Source: an uncultured Bradyrhizobium sp. (GTDB taxonomy: Bacteria > Pseudomonadota > Alphaproteobacteria > Rhizobiales > Xanthobacteraceae). From it: a DNA stretch of 64,000 nucleotides. The notes below the pieces were generated by a model. That model ran no database searches. It saw only the letters and a program-made list of their open reading frames with translations, and was not told where the DNA came from. The stretch is taken from positions 17,906-81,905 of the forward strand of contig NZ_CAKZJO010000039.1 of assembly GCF_936943645.1 (NCBI RefSeq), given 5' to 3'. Shown here piece after piece: positions 53,126 through 64,000 of the stretch (its first letter is position 1; each line of letters opens with the position of its first letter). The translations under genes and the position numbers were made by a program.

Positions 53126-55228
53126 ATGGCCGCTCGGAAAGCCACCAAGTCCGCCAAGAAGACCAAATCCAAAGCAAAGGCGTCGAAATCAAAGACGTCG
53201 AAATCAAAGACGTCAAAATCAAAGACGTCAAAATCAAAGTCCAAGGCGAAGAAGGCCGCGGCCAAATCCAAATCGGTGAAGCCCAAACAAGCTCAGCCCA
53301 AAAAAGCGAAATCCAAAGCGACCAAGTCTAAAGCGACCAAGTCCAAAACGGGCAAGAAGGCGGGCAAGGCGAAGAAGACCAAGACCGGTGCGTCCAAAAC
53401 AAAACAGACCACCACAGGCAAGACTGCAAAGAAGACCGGCACATCGCCCAAGCCGCCAGCCTCGACATCACCGCCGGTCACCTCACCGCCACCTGCCCCT
53501 TCAAATCCGTCCCCCGGCGCACCATCGGGGTTCCAGGTCGTTGGTACCAATGCCAATGCGCCGTTCTCGTTGAAACTGCATCGCGGCGACGGCATGACGC
53601 TGATCGCGATGAACTGGAAGAATGGCCGGCCACCGCAGAATCTCGTCGGGTTCGCCATCGAGTACCGGGAGCCCGGCGGCAGCCAGTTTTTTGCGCTGAA
53701 CAACCGGCTCGGCTTCCTCGATGCCTCCGGCCACGTCAATCCCGACAAGCTTTCGACCCTGCAATCGCCAATCCAGAAATTCCGCTGGGTGCATTTCCCG
53801 CGCAACGCCGAACTCGTCGGTGACTTCATCTATCGCGTCACGCCGATGTTCATGGACGCGCAAGGCAGCCTCAGCAAGGGCGAGCCTCAACAGGCACCGA
53901 TCCAGCTTGCGCGCGAGACCTATCCGGGAATCGCCAACGTCACCTTCACCCGTGGCTTCGTCTCGTCGCAGGCCTTCGTCGACCGCTATCTGAAGCACGG
54001 CCCGATCAACACGCTGGTTGCGCCGCGCGCCGCTGGCGGGCTCGACTTCAAGCCGACACATCCTGACACGCAGGCCGCATTGGCCTGGATGGGCTTTGAG
54101 GCGCGCGCCGCGATCCTGGAAACCCTCGATCAAGCGATCGCCGACCATGCCGAGGTCCGCGTCGTTGCCTACGATTTCAACCTGCCGGAGCTCCTCGATC
54201 GCCTCGTCCAGCTCGGCCCGCTCCTCAAGATCATCATTGACGACAGCGATAAGCATGGCGAAGACAATTCCGCGGAAACCGCCGCGGAGAGCCGCTTGGT
54301 CGCCTCGGCCGGGCGCGCGAACGTGCTACGCCAGCATATGGGCAACCTCCAGCACAACAAGACGATCGCGGTAAAGGGGCCGACCGTGAAGAAAGTGGTG
54401 TTCGGCTCGACCAACCTGTCCTGGCGCGGCTTCTACGTTCAGGCAAACAACGCCCTGGTGGTGACCGGCCAGAGGCCGGTTGATCTCGCATTCGAAGCAT
54501 TCGACAGCTACGTCGCCAAGAGCAACAGCGTCGCGGGCTTCGGCGCAACGCCCTCCGCTGACTGGCAGGATTTGAAACTTGCCGGCATCGACGCCAAGGT
54601 GGCGTTCTCCCCGCACAGCGCCGCCAACGCCAAGCTCAGCGAGATCGCGACAGACTTGAAGAGCACGACGTCATCGCTGCTCTATTCGCTCGCCTTCCTT
54701 TTCCAGACAGGAGGCAAGGTGCGCGAGGTCATCGACAGCCTCACCGAGGACAGCAACGTCTTCGTCTACGGCATCTCCGACAAGGAAGTCGGCGGCATCG
54801 ACGTGCAGGACCCTAACGGCAACGTCACGCCGGTGTTCGCCGAGGAGCTTGGCGAGAACGTGCCCGAGCCCTTCAAGTCGGAGCCGACAGGTGGAACTGG
54901 TACGCGCATGCACCACAAGTTCACCGTGATCGACTTCGACAAGCCGACGGCGCGGGTCTATCTCGGATCCTATAATTTCTCCGAACCCGCCGATCGCCAG
55001 AACGGTGAAAATCTCCTGATCATCAAGGACCGGCGCATCGCCGTGTCCTACATGATCGAGGCACTGAGCATTTTCGATCACTACTCGTTCCGGGTCGCTG
55101 TCAAGAAGGCCAACGCGGAGAACAAGAAGCTGCATCTGGCGCGGCCGCCGGGCCCGGGCGAAAGGCCGTGGTTTGAAGACGACTTCACCGTCGGGCACAA
55201 GATCAAGGATCGACTGCTGTTTTCCTGA
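53126..55228 (+). CDS. Phospholipase-D-like protein with histone-H1-like lysine-rich N-terminus
   Basis: The protein has 700 residues. Residues 1-100 are almost only K, S, T and A (AARKATKSAKKTKSKAKASK and repeats of KTSKS), then a Pro/Ser-rich linker to about 135, a beta-rich region (150-270), and the PLD region. Motif one is HNKTIAVK (His410, Lys412; the usual Asp is Lys417), with GSTNLSWRG after it. Motif two is HHKFTVID (His596, Lys598, Asp603) followed by YLGSYNFSEPADRQNGENL. This suggests phosphodiester or DNA processing. GGAGG precedes ATG 53126. No signal peptide; the tail should bind DNA or polyanions. Confidence 0.85.
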   Translation: MAARKATKSAKKTKSKAKASKSKTSKSKTSKSKTSKSKSKAKKAAAKSKSVKPKQAQPKKAKSKATKSKATKSKTGKKAGKAKKTKTGASKTKQTTTGKTAKKTGTSPKPPASTSPPVTSPPPAPSNPSPGAPSGFQVVGTNANAPFSLKLHRGDGMTLIAMNWKNGRPPQNLVGFAIEYREPGGSQFFALNNRLGFLDASGHVNPDKLSTLQSPIQKFRWVHFPRNAELVGDFIYRVTPMFMDAQGSLSKGEPQQAPIQLARETYPGIANVTFTRGFVSSQAFVDRYLKHGPINTLVAPRAAGGLDFKPTHPDTQAALAWMGFEARAAILETLDQAIADHAEVRVVAYDFNLPELLDRLVQLGPLLKIIIDDSDKHGEDNSAETAAESRLVASAGRANVLRQHMGNLQHNKTIAVKGPTVKKVVFGSTNLSWRGFYVQANNALVVTGQRPVDLAFEAFDSYVAKSNSVAGFGATPSADWQDLKLAGIDAKVAFSPHSAANAKLSEIATDLKSTTSSLLYSLAFLFQTGGKVREVIDSLTEDSNVFVYGISDKEVGGIDVQDPNGNVTPVFAEELGENVPEPFKSEPTGGTGTRMHHKFTVIDFDKPTARVYLGSYNFSEPADRQNGENLLIIKDRRIAVSYMIEALSIFDHYSFRVAVKKANAENKKLHLARPPGPGERPWFEDDFTVGHKIKDRLLFS
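53181..53240 (+). repeat. Four tandem copies of a 15-bp unit in the lysine-rich tail
   Basis: The units CGTCGAAATCAAAGA, the same again, CGTCAAAATCAAAGA and CGTCAAAATCAAAGT run head to tail and encode TSKSK repeats. Similar looser repeats continue to 53360. Such arrays change copy number by slippage, so tail length may vary between strains. Confidence 0.85.
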
Positions 55229-55471
55229 AGGTTGACGGAAATTCCGGGGATGGGTCGCGCGAAGCGAACCCCATCCCGCGGATGGCTGCGGCTCGGGCAG
55301 GGTCGCCCAACTCGGAAACATCCAGATACATCACATCTGCGCGCGTCAGACATATGCCGCTGACATGCCCCGTGCGCGCCGCAACTTGGACGCATTCGGA
55401 CGTCCATCTCCGAGGCGTGTCTGGGGGCACGGCATGGCCGTGTTTGGACCAAACCTTCTAGGGGTATCGCT

Positions 55472-55669
55472 GTGAAGAAGATTGTATTTGCTCTGGGTGC
55501 CACGCTTGCTCTGGTGACGGCTGCGAACGCTGCGGATCTGCCGCGCCGCCAGCCCGTGCCGGTCTATCCGGCCGAGCAGGCGCCGATCGGCAAGATGCCG
55601 ATTGGCAAGAGCCCGGTTGGAAAGGCCCCGATCGGCAAGGCGCCGGGCCCCGTCGCCGCGCGCTACTGA
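55472..55669 (+). CDS. Small exported protein with PIGK repeats
   Basis: The product has 65 residues. Sec signal peptide MKKIVFALGATLALVTAANA, cleaved before ADLPRRQ. The mature 45 residues hold a five-residue repeat: PIGKM-PIGKS-PVGKA-PIGKA. GTG 55472 has AGGGG eight bases upstream. It is small, basic and proline-rich, probably periplasmic or wall-associated. No homologous family is recognised; the repeat may bind anionic polymers (inference). Confidence 0.72.
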   Translation: MKKIVFALGATLALVTAANAADLPRRQPVPVYPAEQAPIGKMPIGKSPVGKAPIGKAPGPVAARY

Positions 55670-55726
55670 CGCGCAACAGATCAAGCGCAGAATCTGTGTG
55701 AGCGGCCGACAGTCGAGGGGCGCAGC

Positions 55727-56377
55727 GTGACGAACAAACCTGAACGATCGGGACCCTGCATCCTTGCGGGGTTTGCGCTCGCGGCCATGATCGCGTGTAC
55801 GACGCCCTCGGCCTCGGCCCATGAAGCGAACAAGCGCGTTGCCGATGCGAACGCGCTTGCCACGACCGACACCGTATCACGACCGGCGCCGCAATCGACG
55901 CGGCGCCCCGTCGCGCGCGCGGAGAAAGGTCCCTACTACGTCGACTTCCGTGCGCGGACCGCCGCGAGCTGGGGTCATGCCTTCATCTGGTACGGCAAGA
56001 CCAGCGAGAAGGCCGTCGAGGTTGCGGGCCTGACGCCGGCCGGCGACACGCTGGCCTACGTGCTCGGTCACATCACCTTTGTGCCGTCCGAGACCGGCGC
56101 CAGCTACGGCGATCTCGATCCCGAATATCTGACCGCGAGCTATCGCGTCTACCTGAACGAAGCCGACGCCAAGCGTGTGTTCGCCTACATCAAGAAGAAG
56201 CAGGCGAACTCGCCAGTGTGGAACGCCGAGACCATGAACTGCACCGGCTTCATCGGCGACATCGCCGAATTCATGGGCCTCGAGGTCCCCAACCGCTGGC
56301 AGCGCCCGGAAAACTTCGTCAACCGCCTCAAGGAAATGAACGGCGGCCGCCAGATGGTGCGGCTGTCGGCGGAATAA
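55727..56377 (+). CDS. Exported protein, unknown function
   Basis: The product has 216 residues. A signal peptide or lipoprotein-like start (GPCILAGFALAAMIACTTPSASAHEA) is followed by a conserved-looking globular part: YYVDFRARTAASWGHAFIWYGK, AYVLGHITFVPSETGASYGDLDPEYLTASYRVYL and WNAETMNCTGFIGDIAEFMGLEVPN. The pattern GHaFi.YG with NC...Diae..Gl recalls amidase- or peptidase-like cysteine/histidine folds (His and Cys present), but no family is claimed. GAGGGG precedes GTG 55727. It lies 58 bases after the PIGK protein. Confidence 0.8.
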   Translation: MTNKPERSGPCILAGFALAAMIACTTPSASAHEANKRVADANALATTDTVSRPAPQSTRRPVARAEKGPYYVDFRARTAASWGHAFIWYGKTSEKAVEVAGLTPAGDTLAYVLGHITFVPSETGASYGDLDPEYLTASYRVYLNEADAKRVFAYIKKKQANSPVWNAETMNCTGFIGDIAEFMGLEVPNRWQRPENFVNRLKEMNGGRQMVRLSAE

Positions 56378-56397
56378 TTGTTCGCTCCACACTCGGT

Positions 56398-56505
56398 GCC
56401 ATTGCCCGCCAAGGCGGGCAATCCAATGTTCCAGAGACGGCCAGGCCAGAGCCGGGAAGCCCCGGCGTACTGGATACGCCGCCTTCGCGGGGTATGACGG
56501 CGGAG
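56398..56505. repeat. Degenerate palindromic repeat (CCAGTAC / GTACTGGA family), copy 2
   Basis: A perfect hairpin ATTGCCCGCC-AA-GGCGGGCAAT (56401-56422), then GTACTGGATACGCCGCCTTC and ATGACGGCGG at the right end. It shares its right end with the element at 51196-51301. It is the first of three different repeat elements filling 56378-56950, a 573-base stretch without a gene. Confidence 0.6.
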
Positions 56506-56531
56506 TGACCGGACAGACCTCATAGCCCCGG

Positions 56532-56619
56532 CCGTCATTGCGAGGAGCGTAGCGACGAAGCAATCCAGAATATTTCCGCGGAGGGATTCTGGATTGCTTC
56601 GCTACGCTCGCAATGACGG
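56532..56619. repeat. Palindromic intergenic repeat (CATTGCGAGC family), copy 2
   Basis: The arms CCGTCATTGCGAGGAGCGTA and CTACGCTCGCAATGACGG flank the centre ATATTTCCGCGGAGGGATTC. This has the same arms and centre as the copy at 12669-12742, so it is a dispersed family. Confidence 0.85.
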
Positions 56620-56651
56620 GGTGAAGGACCGGAGCAAACCGCCGCCCTGCT

Positions 56652-57946
<1,295 letters not shown>

Positions 57947-57962
57947 TCCCTTTCTTTCCCCT

Positions 57963-57980
57963 CTCCCCGCAAGCGGGGAG
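57963..57980. repeat. Short GC-rich hairpin (CTCCCCG-CAAG-CGGGGAG)
   Basis: A 7-bp stem with 4-base loop lies in the 90-base gap between the NPD-family gene and the oxidoreductase gene. There is no T tract. It may modulate the downstream gene or be a repeat remnant. Confidence 0.45.
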
Positions 57981-58036
57981 GGGCGAAGAGCGGCATCGAA
58001 CTTCATCTGCAAACTCAATTGAGTTCGAGGAAACAC

Positions 58037-59005
58037 ATGAAAGCTTACGTCTACGGTCCTGAAGGCGCTCGGATTTCCGACGTCGCTCAACCAAAACCTA
58101 AGGGCACGCAAGTGCTGGTACGCGTCCGCGCCTGCGGTCTCAATCGCGCCGACACCGGCATGCGCAAGGGCCACGTGCATGGCGCCGCCGGCGGCGTCGG
58201 CACCGTGCTCGGCATGGAATGGGCGGGCGAGGTCGCCGAGCTCGGACCGGATGCGAAAGGCGTCAAGGTCGGCGATCGCATCATGGGCTCCGGCGGCGCG
58301 GCGTTTGCCGAGTACACGCTGGCCGATCACGGCCGGCTGTTCAACGCCCCCTCGAACATGAATTTCGAGGAGGCGGCCACCCTGCCCGTCGCACTCGCGA
58401 CCATGCACAATGCCGTCGTCACCGTCGGCGGCGTCCAGCCCGGCCAGAGCGTTCTGATCCAGGGCGCCAGCTCCGGCGTCGGCCTGATGGCGATGCAGAT
58501 CGCGCGACTCAAAGGCGCCAAGCTCGTGATCGGCTCGTCGACCGATCCCTATCGGCGCGGCCGACTGAAGGACTATGGCGCCGACCTCGCCGTCGACTCC
58601 TCTGATCCCAAATGGGTCGACCAGGTGCTGGCGGCGACGAACGGCGAAGGCGTCGACCTCATCGTCGACCAGGTCTCCGGCAAGGTCGCGAACCAGAACC
58701 TCGCCGCGACCAGGGTGAAAGGCCGCATCGTCAATGTCGGCCGGCTCGGCGGCACCCATGCCGATTTCAACTTCGACCTGCATGCCGCGCGTCGCATCGA
58801 CTATGTCGGCGTCACCTTCCGCACCCGCACCATCGAGGAGGTCCGGGAGATCTTCGCGGAGGTCAGGAAGGACATCTGGGGCGCCGTCGAATCGCGAAAA
58901 CTGCAGCTGCCGATCGACAAGGTCTATCCGTTCGACCAGATTGACGAGGCGTTCGCGCACATGGAGGCGAACAAGCACCTCGGGAAGATCGTGGTGACGC
59001 TGTAA
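58037..59005 (+). CDS. NADPH:quinone oxidoreductase family (zinc-free MDR)
   Basis: The protein has 322 residues. MKAYVYGPEGARISDVAQP begins the GroES-like domain; the NADPH-binding region is VLIQGASSGVGLMAMQIARLKGAKLVIGSS; the end FDQIDEAFAHMEANKHLGKIVVTL is typical. No structural-zinc cysteine set is seen, so it is of the quinone reductase subgroup. It reduces quinones or enones with NADPH in the cytoplasm. GAGG six bases before ATG 58037 sets the start. Confidence 0.93.
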   Translation: MKAYVYGPEGARISDVAQPKPKGTQVLVRVRACGLNRADTGMRKGHVHGAAGGVGTVLGMEWAGEVAELGPDAKGVKVGDRIMGSGGAAFAEYTLADHGRLFNAPSNMNFEEAATLPVALATMHNAVVTVGGVQPGQSVLIQGASSGVGLMAMQIARLKGAKLVIGSSTDPYRRGRLKDYGADLAVDSSDPKWVDQVLAATNGEGVDLIVDQVSGKVANQNLAATRVKGRIVNVGRLGGTHADFNFDLHAARRIDYVGVTFRTRTIEEVREIFAEVRKDIWGAVESRKLQLPIDKVYPFDQIDEAFAHMEANKHLGKIVVTL

Positions 59006-59051
59006 GGAGCGCGGCGGCGGGAGAAGAGTGACAGCCCACCCCTCTCTCCAC

Positions 59052-59139
59052 TCGTCATGGCCGGGCTTGACCCGGCCATCCACGTCTTACGGCTCGGTAC
59101 GAATGACGTGGATGCCCGGGACAAGCCCGGGCATGACGA
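59052..59139. repeat. Palindromic intergenic repeat (TCGTCATGSCCGGGCTTG family)
   Basis: The 18-bp arms TCGTCATGGCCGGGCTTG (59052-59069) and CAAGCCCGGGCATGACGA (59122-59139) are inverted copies with one mismatch; CATCCACGTC and GACGTGGATG form an inner pair. It lies between the oxidoreductase gene and the CDF transporter gene. Confidence 0.85.
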
Positions 59140-59228
59140 ATCTGGCGGCCCCGCTCCTGCAAATCACTCGCGACTACTCCTGTGGATCATCACTTGATGT
59201 CCCGCGCCGCCCTGCTAAATCCCCCGCC

Positions 59229-60617
59229 ATGACCTCCCATCACGACAAAACCTCGGTCGCGGCCATCTCGATCTTTGCCAGCGGCGGCATGGCAGCGGCC
59301 AAATTTGCGGTCGGGATCGCGATCGGCTCGCTGGCGCTGATCTCCGAGGCCTTGCACTCCTCGATCGACCTCGTCGCCACCATCATCACCTGGGCCGTGG
59401 TGCGGGTGTCGGATAAGCCGGCGGACGACGAGCACCATTACGGCCACGGCAAGCTGGAGAGCATCTCCGCGCTCGGCGTGACCGCCCTGCTCTACGTGCT
59501 TGCCGGCGGCATCCTGGTCGAGTCCTATAGCCGGCTGAGCGAGGGAACCCCGCCGCCGACCATCTCGGCCGTGCCATTCGTCGTGCTGGTGATCGACATC
59601 GTCGTCAATCTTTGGCGCGCCCGCGCCCTGCACCGCGCCGCACGCGAGACGCGGAGCCAGGCGCTGGCGGCCGACGCGCTGCATTTCGCCTCCGACGTGA
59701 TGGGCTCGTTCGCCGTGATCGTGGGCCTGATCCTCGCCGCGCTCGGCTTCTGGTGGGGCGACGCCGCGGCGGCGGCCGCCGTCGCCGTGATGATCGCCGC
59801 TCTCGGCCTGCGCATGGCCGGCTCGACCGTGCAGACGCTGGTCGACCGCGCCCCGGAAGGCGCGCAGGAAAAGGCCACGGCCGCGATCCGGAGCGTGCCC
59901 GGCGTGATCGAGGTCGAGCGCTTGCGCGTGCGCATGGTCGGTGCGACCACCTTCATCGACACCATCGCAAAGGTACCGCGGACCTATCCGATCGACCGCG
60001 TCGAGGAGATCAAGCGCAGGGCGCACGCAGCCGTCGACCAGGCGTTCGGCGATGCCGACCTCTCCTTCACCCCGGTCCCGGTCGCGCGCGACAACGAGAC
60101 CGTCCGCGACCGCATCATGGTGATCGCGCGCAATTCGGGCCTCGCCATCCATCATGTCACGGTGCACGATCTGGGGAAGATTCAAGATTTGGCCAAGCTG
60201 ATCGTCAGCATCGACCTCGAGGTCGATGGCGCCATGCAGCTCGATGCGGCCCACGACGTCGCCAACAGCCTGGAGCGCAACATCCAGGAAGAGTTCGGCG
60301 AGGACGTCGAGGTCGACGTCCATATCGAGCCGCTGGAACCGGAGCTGCCGTTCGGGGTCGATGCCGCGCCTGAGCGGGTGCGGACGATCGCCGCCGCGCT
60401 GACGGAGTATGCCGCCGGCGGCGAGATCCACGACATCCATAATGTCCGTGTTCGCAACACCGATGCCGGCGAGATCGTCAACTTCCACTGCCGTGCCACG
60501 CCGTCGATGAGCGTGATCAAGGTGCACGAGCATGTCGACGCCATCGAGCGCGCGTTGCGGCGTGCGTTCCCGAGCGTGAAGCGTGTGATCAGCCACGCGG
60601 AACCACCGCGCGGTTGA
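59229..60617 (+). CDS. Cation diffusion facilitator (CDF) metal exporter with long C-terminal region
   Basis: The protein has 462 residues. Six membrane segments with the CDF metal site: HSSIDLVATIITW and ALHFASDVMG (DALHFASD). The basic loop VSDKPADDEHHYGHGKLESIS has the typical HxHGKxE motif. The C-terminal cytoplasmic part is about 250 residues, double the usual length, with a second ferredoxin-like domain (ALTEYAAGGEIHDIHNVRVRN). It should export Zn, Fe, Co or Mn by proton antiport. ATG 59229 (MTSHHDKTS) is chosen because the upstream frame runs through the repeat. Confidence 0.93.
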   Translation: MTSHHDKTSVAAISIFASGGMAAAKFAVGIAIGSLALISEALHSSIDLVATIITWAVVRVSDKPADDEHHYGHGKLESISALGVTALLYVLAGGILVESYSRLSEGTPPPTISAVPFVVLVIDIVVNLWRARALHRAARETRSQALAADALHFASDVMGSFAVIVGLILAALGFWWGDAAAAAAVAVMIAALGLRMAGSTVQTLVDRAPEGAQEKATAAIRSVPGVIEVERLRVRMVGATTFIDTIAKVPRTYPIDRVEEIKRRAHAAVDQAFGDADLSFTPVPVARDNETVRDRIMVIARNSGLAIHHVTVHDLGKIQDLAKLIVSIDLEVDGAMQLDAAHDVANSLERNIQEEFGEDVEVDVHIEPLEPELPFGVDAAPERVRTIAAALTEYAAGGEIHDIHNVRVRNTDAGEIVNFHCRATPSMSVIKVHEHVDAIERALRRAFPSVKRVISHAEPPRG

Positions 60618-60737
60618 CGAGGCAAGAGAGACGAAGAGCGTGCGCGGAGTCACACGTTCTCGTTTCGGACTCCTCCCGCCCGTGCGTTTGCGGACGCGCG
60701 AGACGCAAACTGCGCGCTGGATAAGAATAATTTCGCG

Positions 60738-60752
60738 TTAACGATTCGTTGA
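60738..60752. promoter_or_regulatory. CtrA-like site (TTAA-N7-TTGA) upstream of the PAS kinase
   Basis: TTAACGATTCGTTGA fits the CtrA consensus TTAA-N7-TTAA with one change in the second half. It is 106 bases before the kinase start, in a 240-base gap without a gene. CtrA control of a cell-cycle kinase would be natural in alphaproteobacteria, but a 15-bp degenerate match is weak evidence. Confidence 0.35.
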
Positions 60753-60857
60753 CTCTCGACAGCCCGCGAAAACTGGATTCAAATCGCTGTGATTCGGAAG
60801 CGATGTGGGGCTGCTTCCGGACTTCAGTTGCAAGCTGGTTTTCAGGGGGCCGAAGGC

Positions 60858-63146
<2,289 letters not shown>

Positions 63147-63161
63147 CGAGGCAGATCGCGA

Positions 63162-63380
63162 CTAAAGATCGACTCCAGGTTTGCAGTGTTGGCAAAGGCC
63201 TTTATCTTTGAAACGCGGAAATTGGCTGTTCATGAAGGATTTTGCCTCTTCTAATGTCTCGAACGGTTGGGACCAACCAGTAGCGCCTGATCCAGTCTTT
63301 TCTTGGTTCTCTTGTCCAAGGCCGTCACGACAATGGACGCATGATCCCTTATGGACGCGCGCGCGCCCGTGTGGCGTCAT
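63162..63380 (-). CDS. Small zinc-ribbon-like protein
   Basis: The product has 72 residues starting MTPHGRARVHKGSCVHCRDG. Two CxxC pairs, CVHC and CQHC, flank a helical middle (WSQPFETLEEAKSFMNSQF), suggesting one zinc site. Codon use and base composition look less GC-rich than in the rest of the window, pointing to an accessory region. An in-frame upstream start would add 24 residues. It is convergent with the PAS kinase gene. Function is unknown. Confidence 0.65.
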   Translation of the reverse strand: MTPHGRARVHKGSCVHCRDGLGQENQEKTGSGATGWSQPFETLEEAKSFMNSQFPRFKDKGLCQHCKPGVDL

Positions 63381-63450
63381 ATGTGAAACAAAGAAAGCCA
63401 ACACCGCCTCCCTATTGCTCTGTCGTAAGTATATCGGAAATGGCGTTGGC

Positions 63451-63477
63451 AAAAAAGGGCGACCGCGAAGGCCGCCC
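63451..63477 (-). terminator. Rho-independent terminator after the gene at 63484
   Basis: Read on the minus strand: GGGCGGCC, loop TTCGC, GGTCGCCC, then TTTTTT (plus-strand A-run at 63451-63456). One G-U pair in an 8-bp stem and a pure T tract make it a textbook terminator seven bases beyond the stop. Confidence 0.9.
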
Positions 63478-63483
63478 GATTCA

Positions 63484-63684
63484 TTACTGGATGGTTGTCG
63501 GAAAATCCGGCGGAAGCTGAGCGGCGGGAGGGATATCAGGGTACAAGCGCCCCTTCATCACATCCGCGATCCGGCCAAAATTCAATCCGGCATAGTAGCC
63601 GCTAATCCAAGAATACGGAATCCGCATTTCGCGAGCCAACTTAATTACCGGAACAATGTCCGGTGTTACCTTACGGTCGTGCAT
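63484..63684 (-). CDS. Small HTH-like protein, accessory type
   Basis: The product has 66 residues starting MHDRKVTPDIVPVIKLARE. The part IKLAREMRIPYSWISGYYAGLNFGRIADVMKGR looks like a helix-turn-helix with the 'N.GRIa.v.kGr' ending found in small phage- or plasmid-borne DNA-binding proteins. GGAAAGG precedes the ATG and a strong terminator follows, so it is a complete transcription unit. Possible role in phage or element regulation (inference). Confidence 0.68.
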   Translation of the reverse strand: MHDRKVTPDIVPVIKLAREMRIPYSWISGYYAGLNFGRIADVMKGRLYPDIPPAAQLPPDFPTTIQ

Positions 63685-64000
63685 TTGCCTTTCCTTTCCA
63701 GAAAGGTTGGGACCGGTTAACGGTTGACGGTGTTCGCTATATGAATCATAGTGAGATTGTCTACTGTCGTGCCCGTTATCCGGTCATGATTCTGGCTCGA
63801 AACCATTTTCGGACCAGGGTGGAACCGAGGCATTCGCGCCCCGGCTCCTGCCGCCCTTCTGGCGACTGCTGACACTAGCCGGGTGGATCAGACCCCGTTA
63901 GATCAGGAAGCGGTAGCTATATGGGCTCCATCACATTCTCCGAATGTTGCGCCGCCGGGAACAAGACTCGGCGGCGTTATGCAGAATCAGCCTACCTTTA
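63685..64000. other. Right edge without a confident gene
   Basis: About 316 bases. The promoter of the gene at 63484 must lie at its left end. An open frame begins at an ATG near 63919 and runs off the window, but it is too short to judge. Several short open frames overlap without clear ribosome binding sites. The composition suggests it continues the accessory region. Confidence 0.4.

Noticed and set aside
60618..60857. Possible tRNA or small RNA gene in the gap before the kinase
   Set aside because: No cloverleaf with a GTTCRA T-loop or acceptor pairing could be drawn on either strand.

Overview
The window is a high-GC stretch of an alphaproteobacterial chromosome. It looks like a Bradyrhizobium or a close relative. 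The reasons are the coding style (many ATGA and TGATG overlaps, GGAG-type ribosome binding sites), the number of ABC and tripartite transporters for organic acids, DUF1236-type and DUF6894-type small proteins, and palindromic intergenic repeats of several families. Species assignment is inference. No rRNA, tRNA, CRISPR array or complete insertion sequence was found.

Layout. 1-2000: the end of a NosL-like protein gene and an ABC permease/ATPase pair. 2.1-3.6 kb: a YeiH-type exporter and a small membrane protein. 3.7-8.4 kb (minus): a complete branched-chain-amino-acid-type ABC transporter (livF, G, M, H and the binding protein), divergent from an operon of acyl-CoA synthetase, TetR regulator and Baeyer-Villiger monooxygenase (8.6-12.6 kb). 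12.7-14.5 kb: alanine dehydrogenase and a divergent Lrp regulator. 14.6-17.5 kb: an Orn/Lys/Arg decarboxylase followed by a GNAT acetyltransferase. 17.5-21.8 kb: small genes, an orphan FlgC-like protein, a 2-hydroxyacid dehydrogenase and a split two-subunit TPP decarboxylase. 21.9-27.3 kb (minus): the glyoxylate-to-glycerate genes (gcl, hyi, glxR) and adenine deaminase. 27.5-29.6 kb: a TPR protein and a NYN/LOTUS protein. 29.6-33.5 kb (minus): tctCBA with an IclR regulator.

33.6-39.9 kb and 45-50.9 kb hold an oxalate catabolism system: an ADP-forming acyl-CoA synthetase, a GntR regulator, oxalyl-CoA decarboxylase (oxc), formyl-CoA transferase (frc), two OxlT-type antiporters, a 45-residue small protein, a CBS-domain protein, and a PanE-like reductase that could be an oxalyl-CoA reductase. 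Six copies of a 17-bp inverted repeat (TGGCAT-N5-ATRCCA and variants) lie upstream of these genes, four of them 9-10 nt downstream of a CTTG -35-like element. This is the strongest candidate for an undescribed regulon here. With gcl-hyi-glxR 10-25 kb away, the window could support both energy conservation from oxalate and assimilation of oxalate carbon through glyoxylate.

50.9-63.1 kb: a coiled-coil membrane protein with an internal duplication, a phospholipase-D-like protein with a histone-like lysine-rich tail, small exported proteins, a stack of palindromic repeats, a nitronate monooxygenase-like enzyme, a quinone oxidoreductase, a CDF metal transporter and a PleC/DivJ-like PAS histidine kinase. 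The last 0.9 kb looks less GC-rich and carries two small accessory-type genes.
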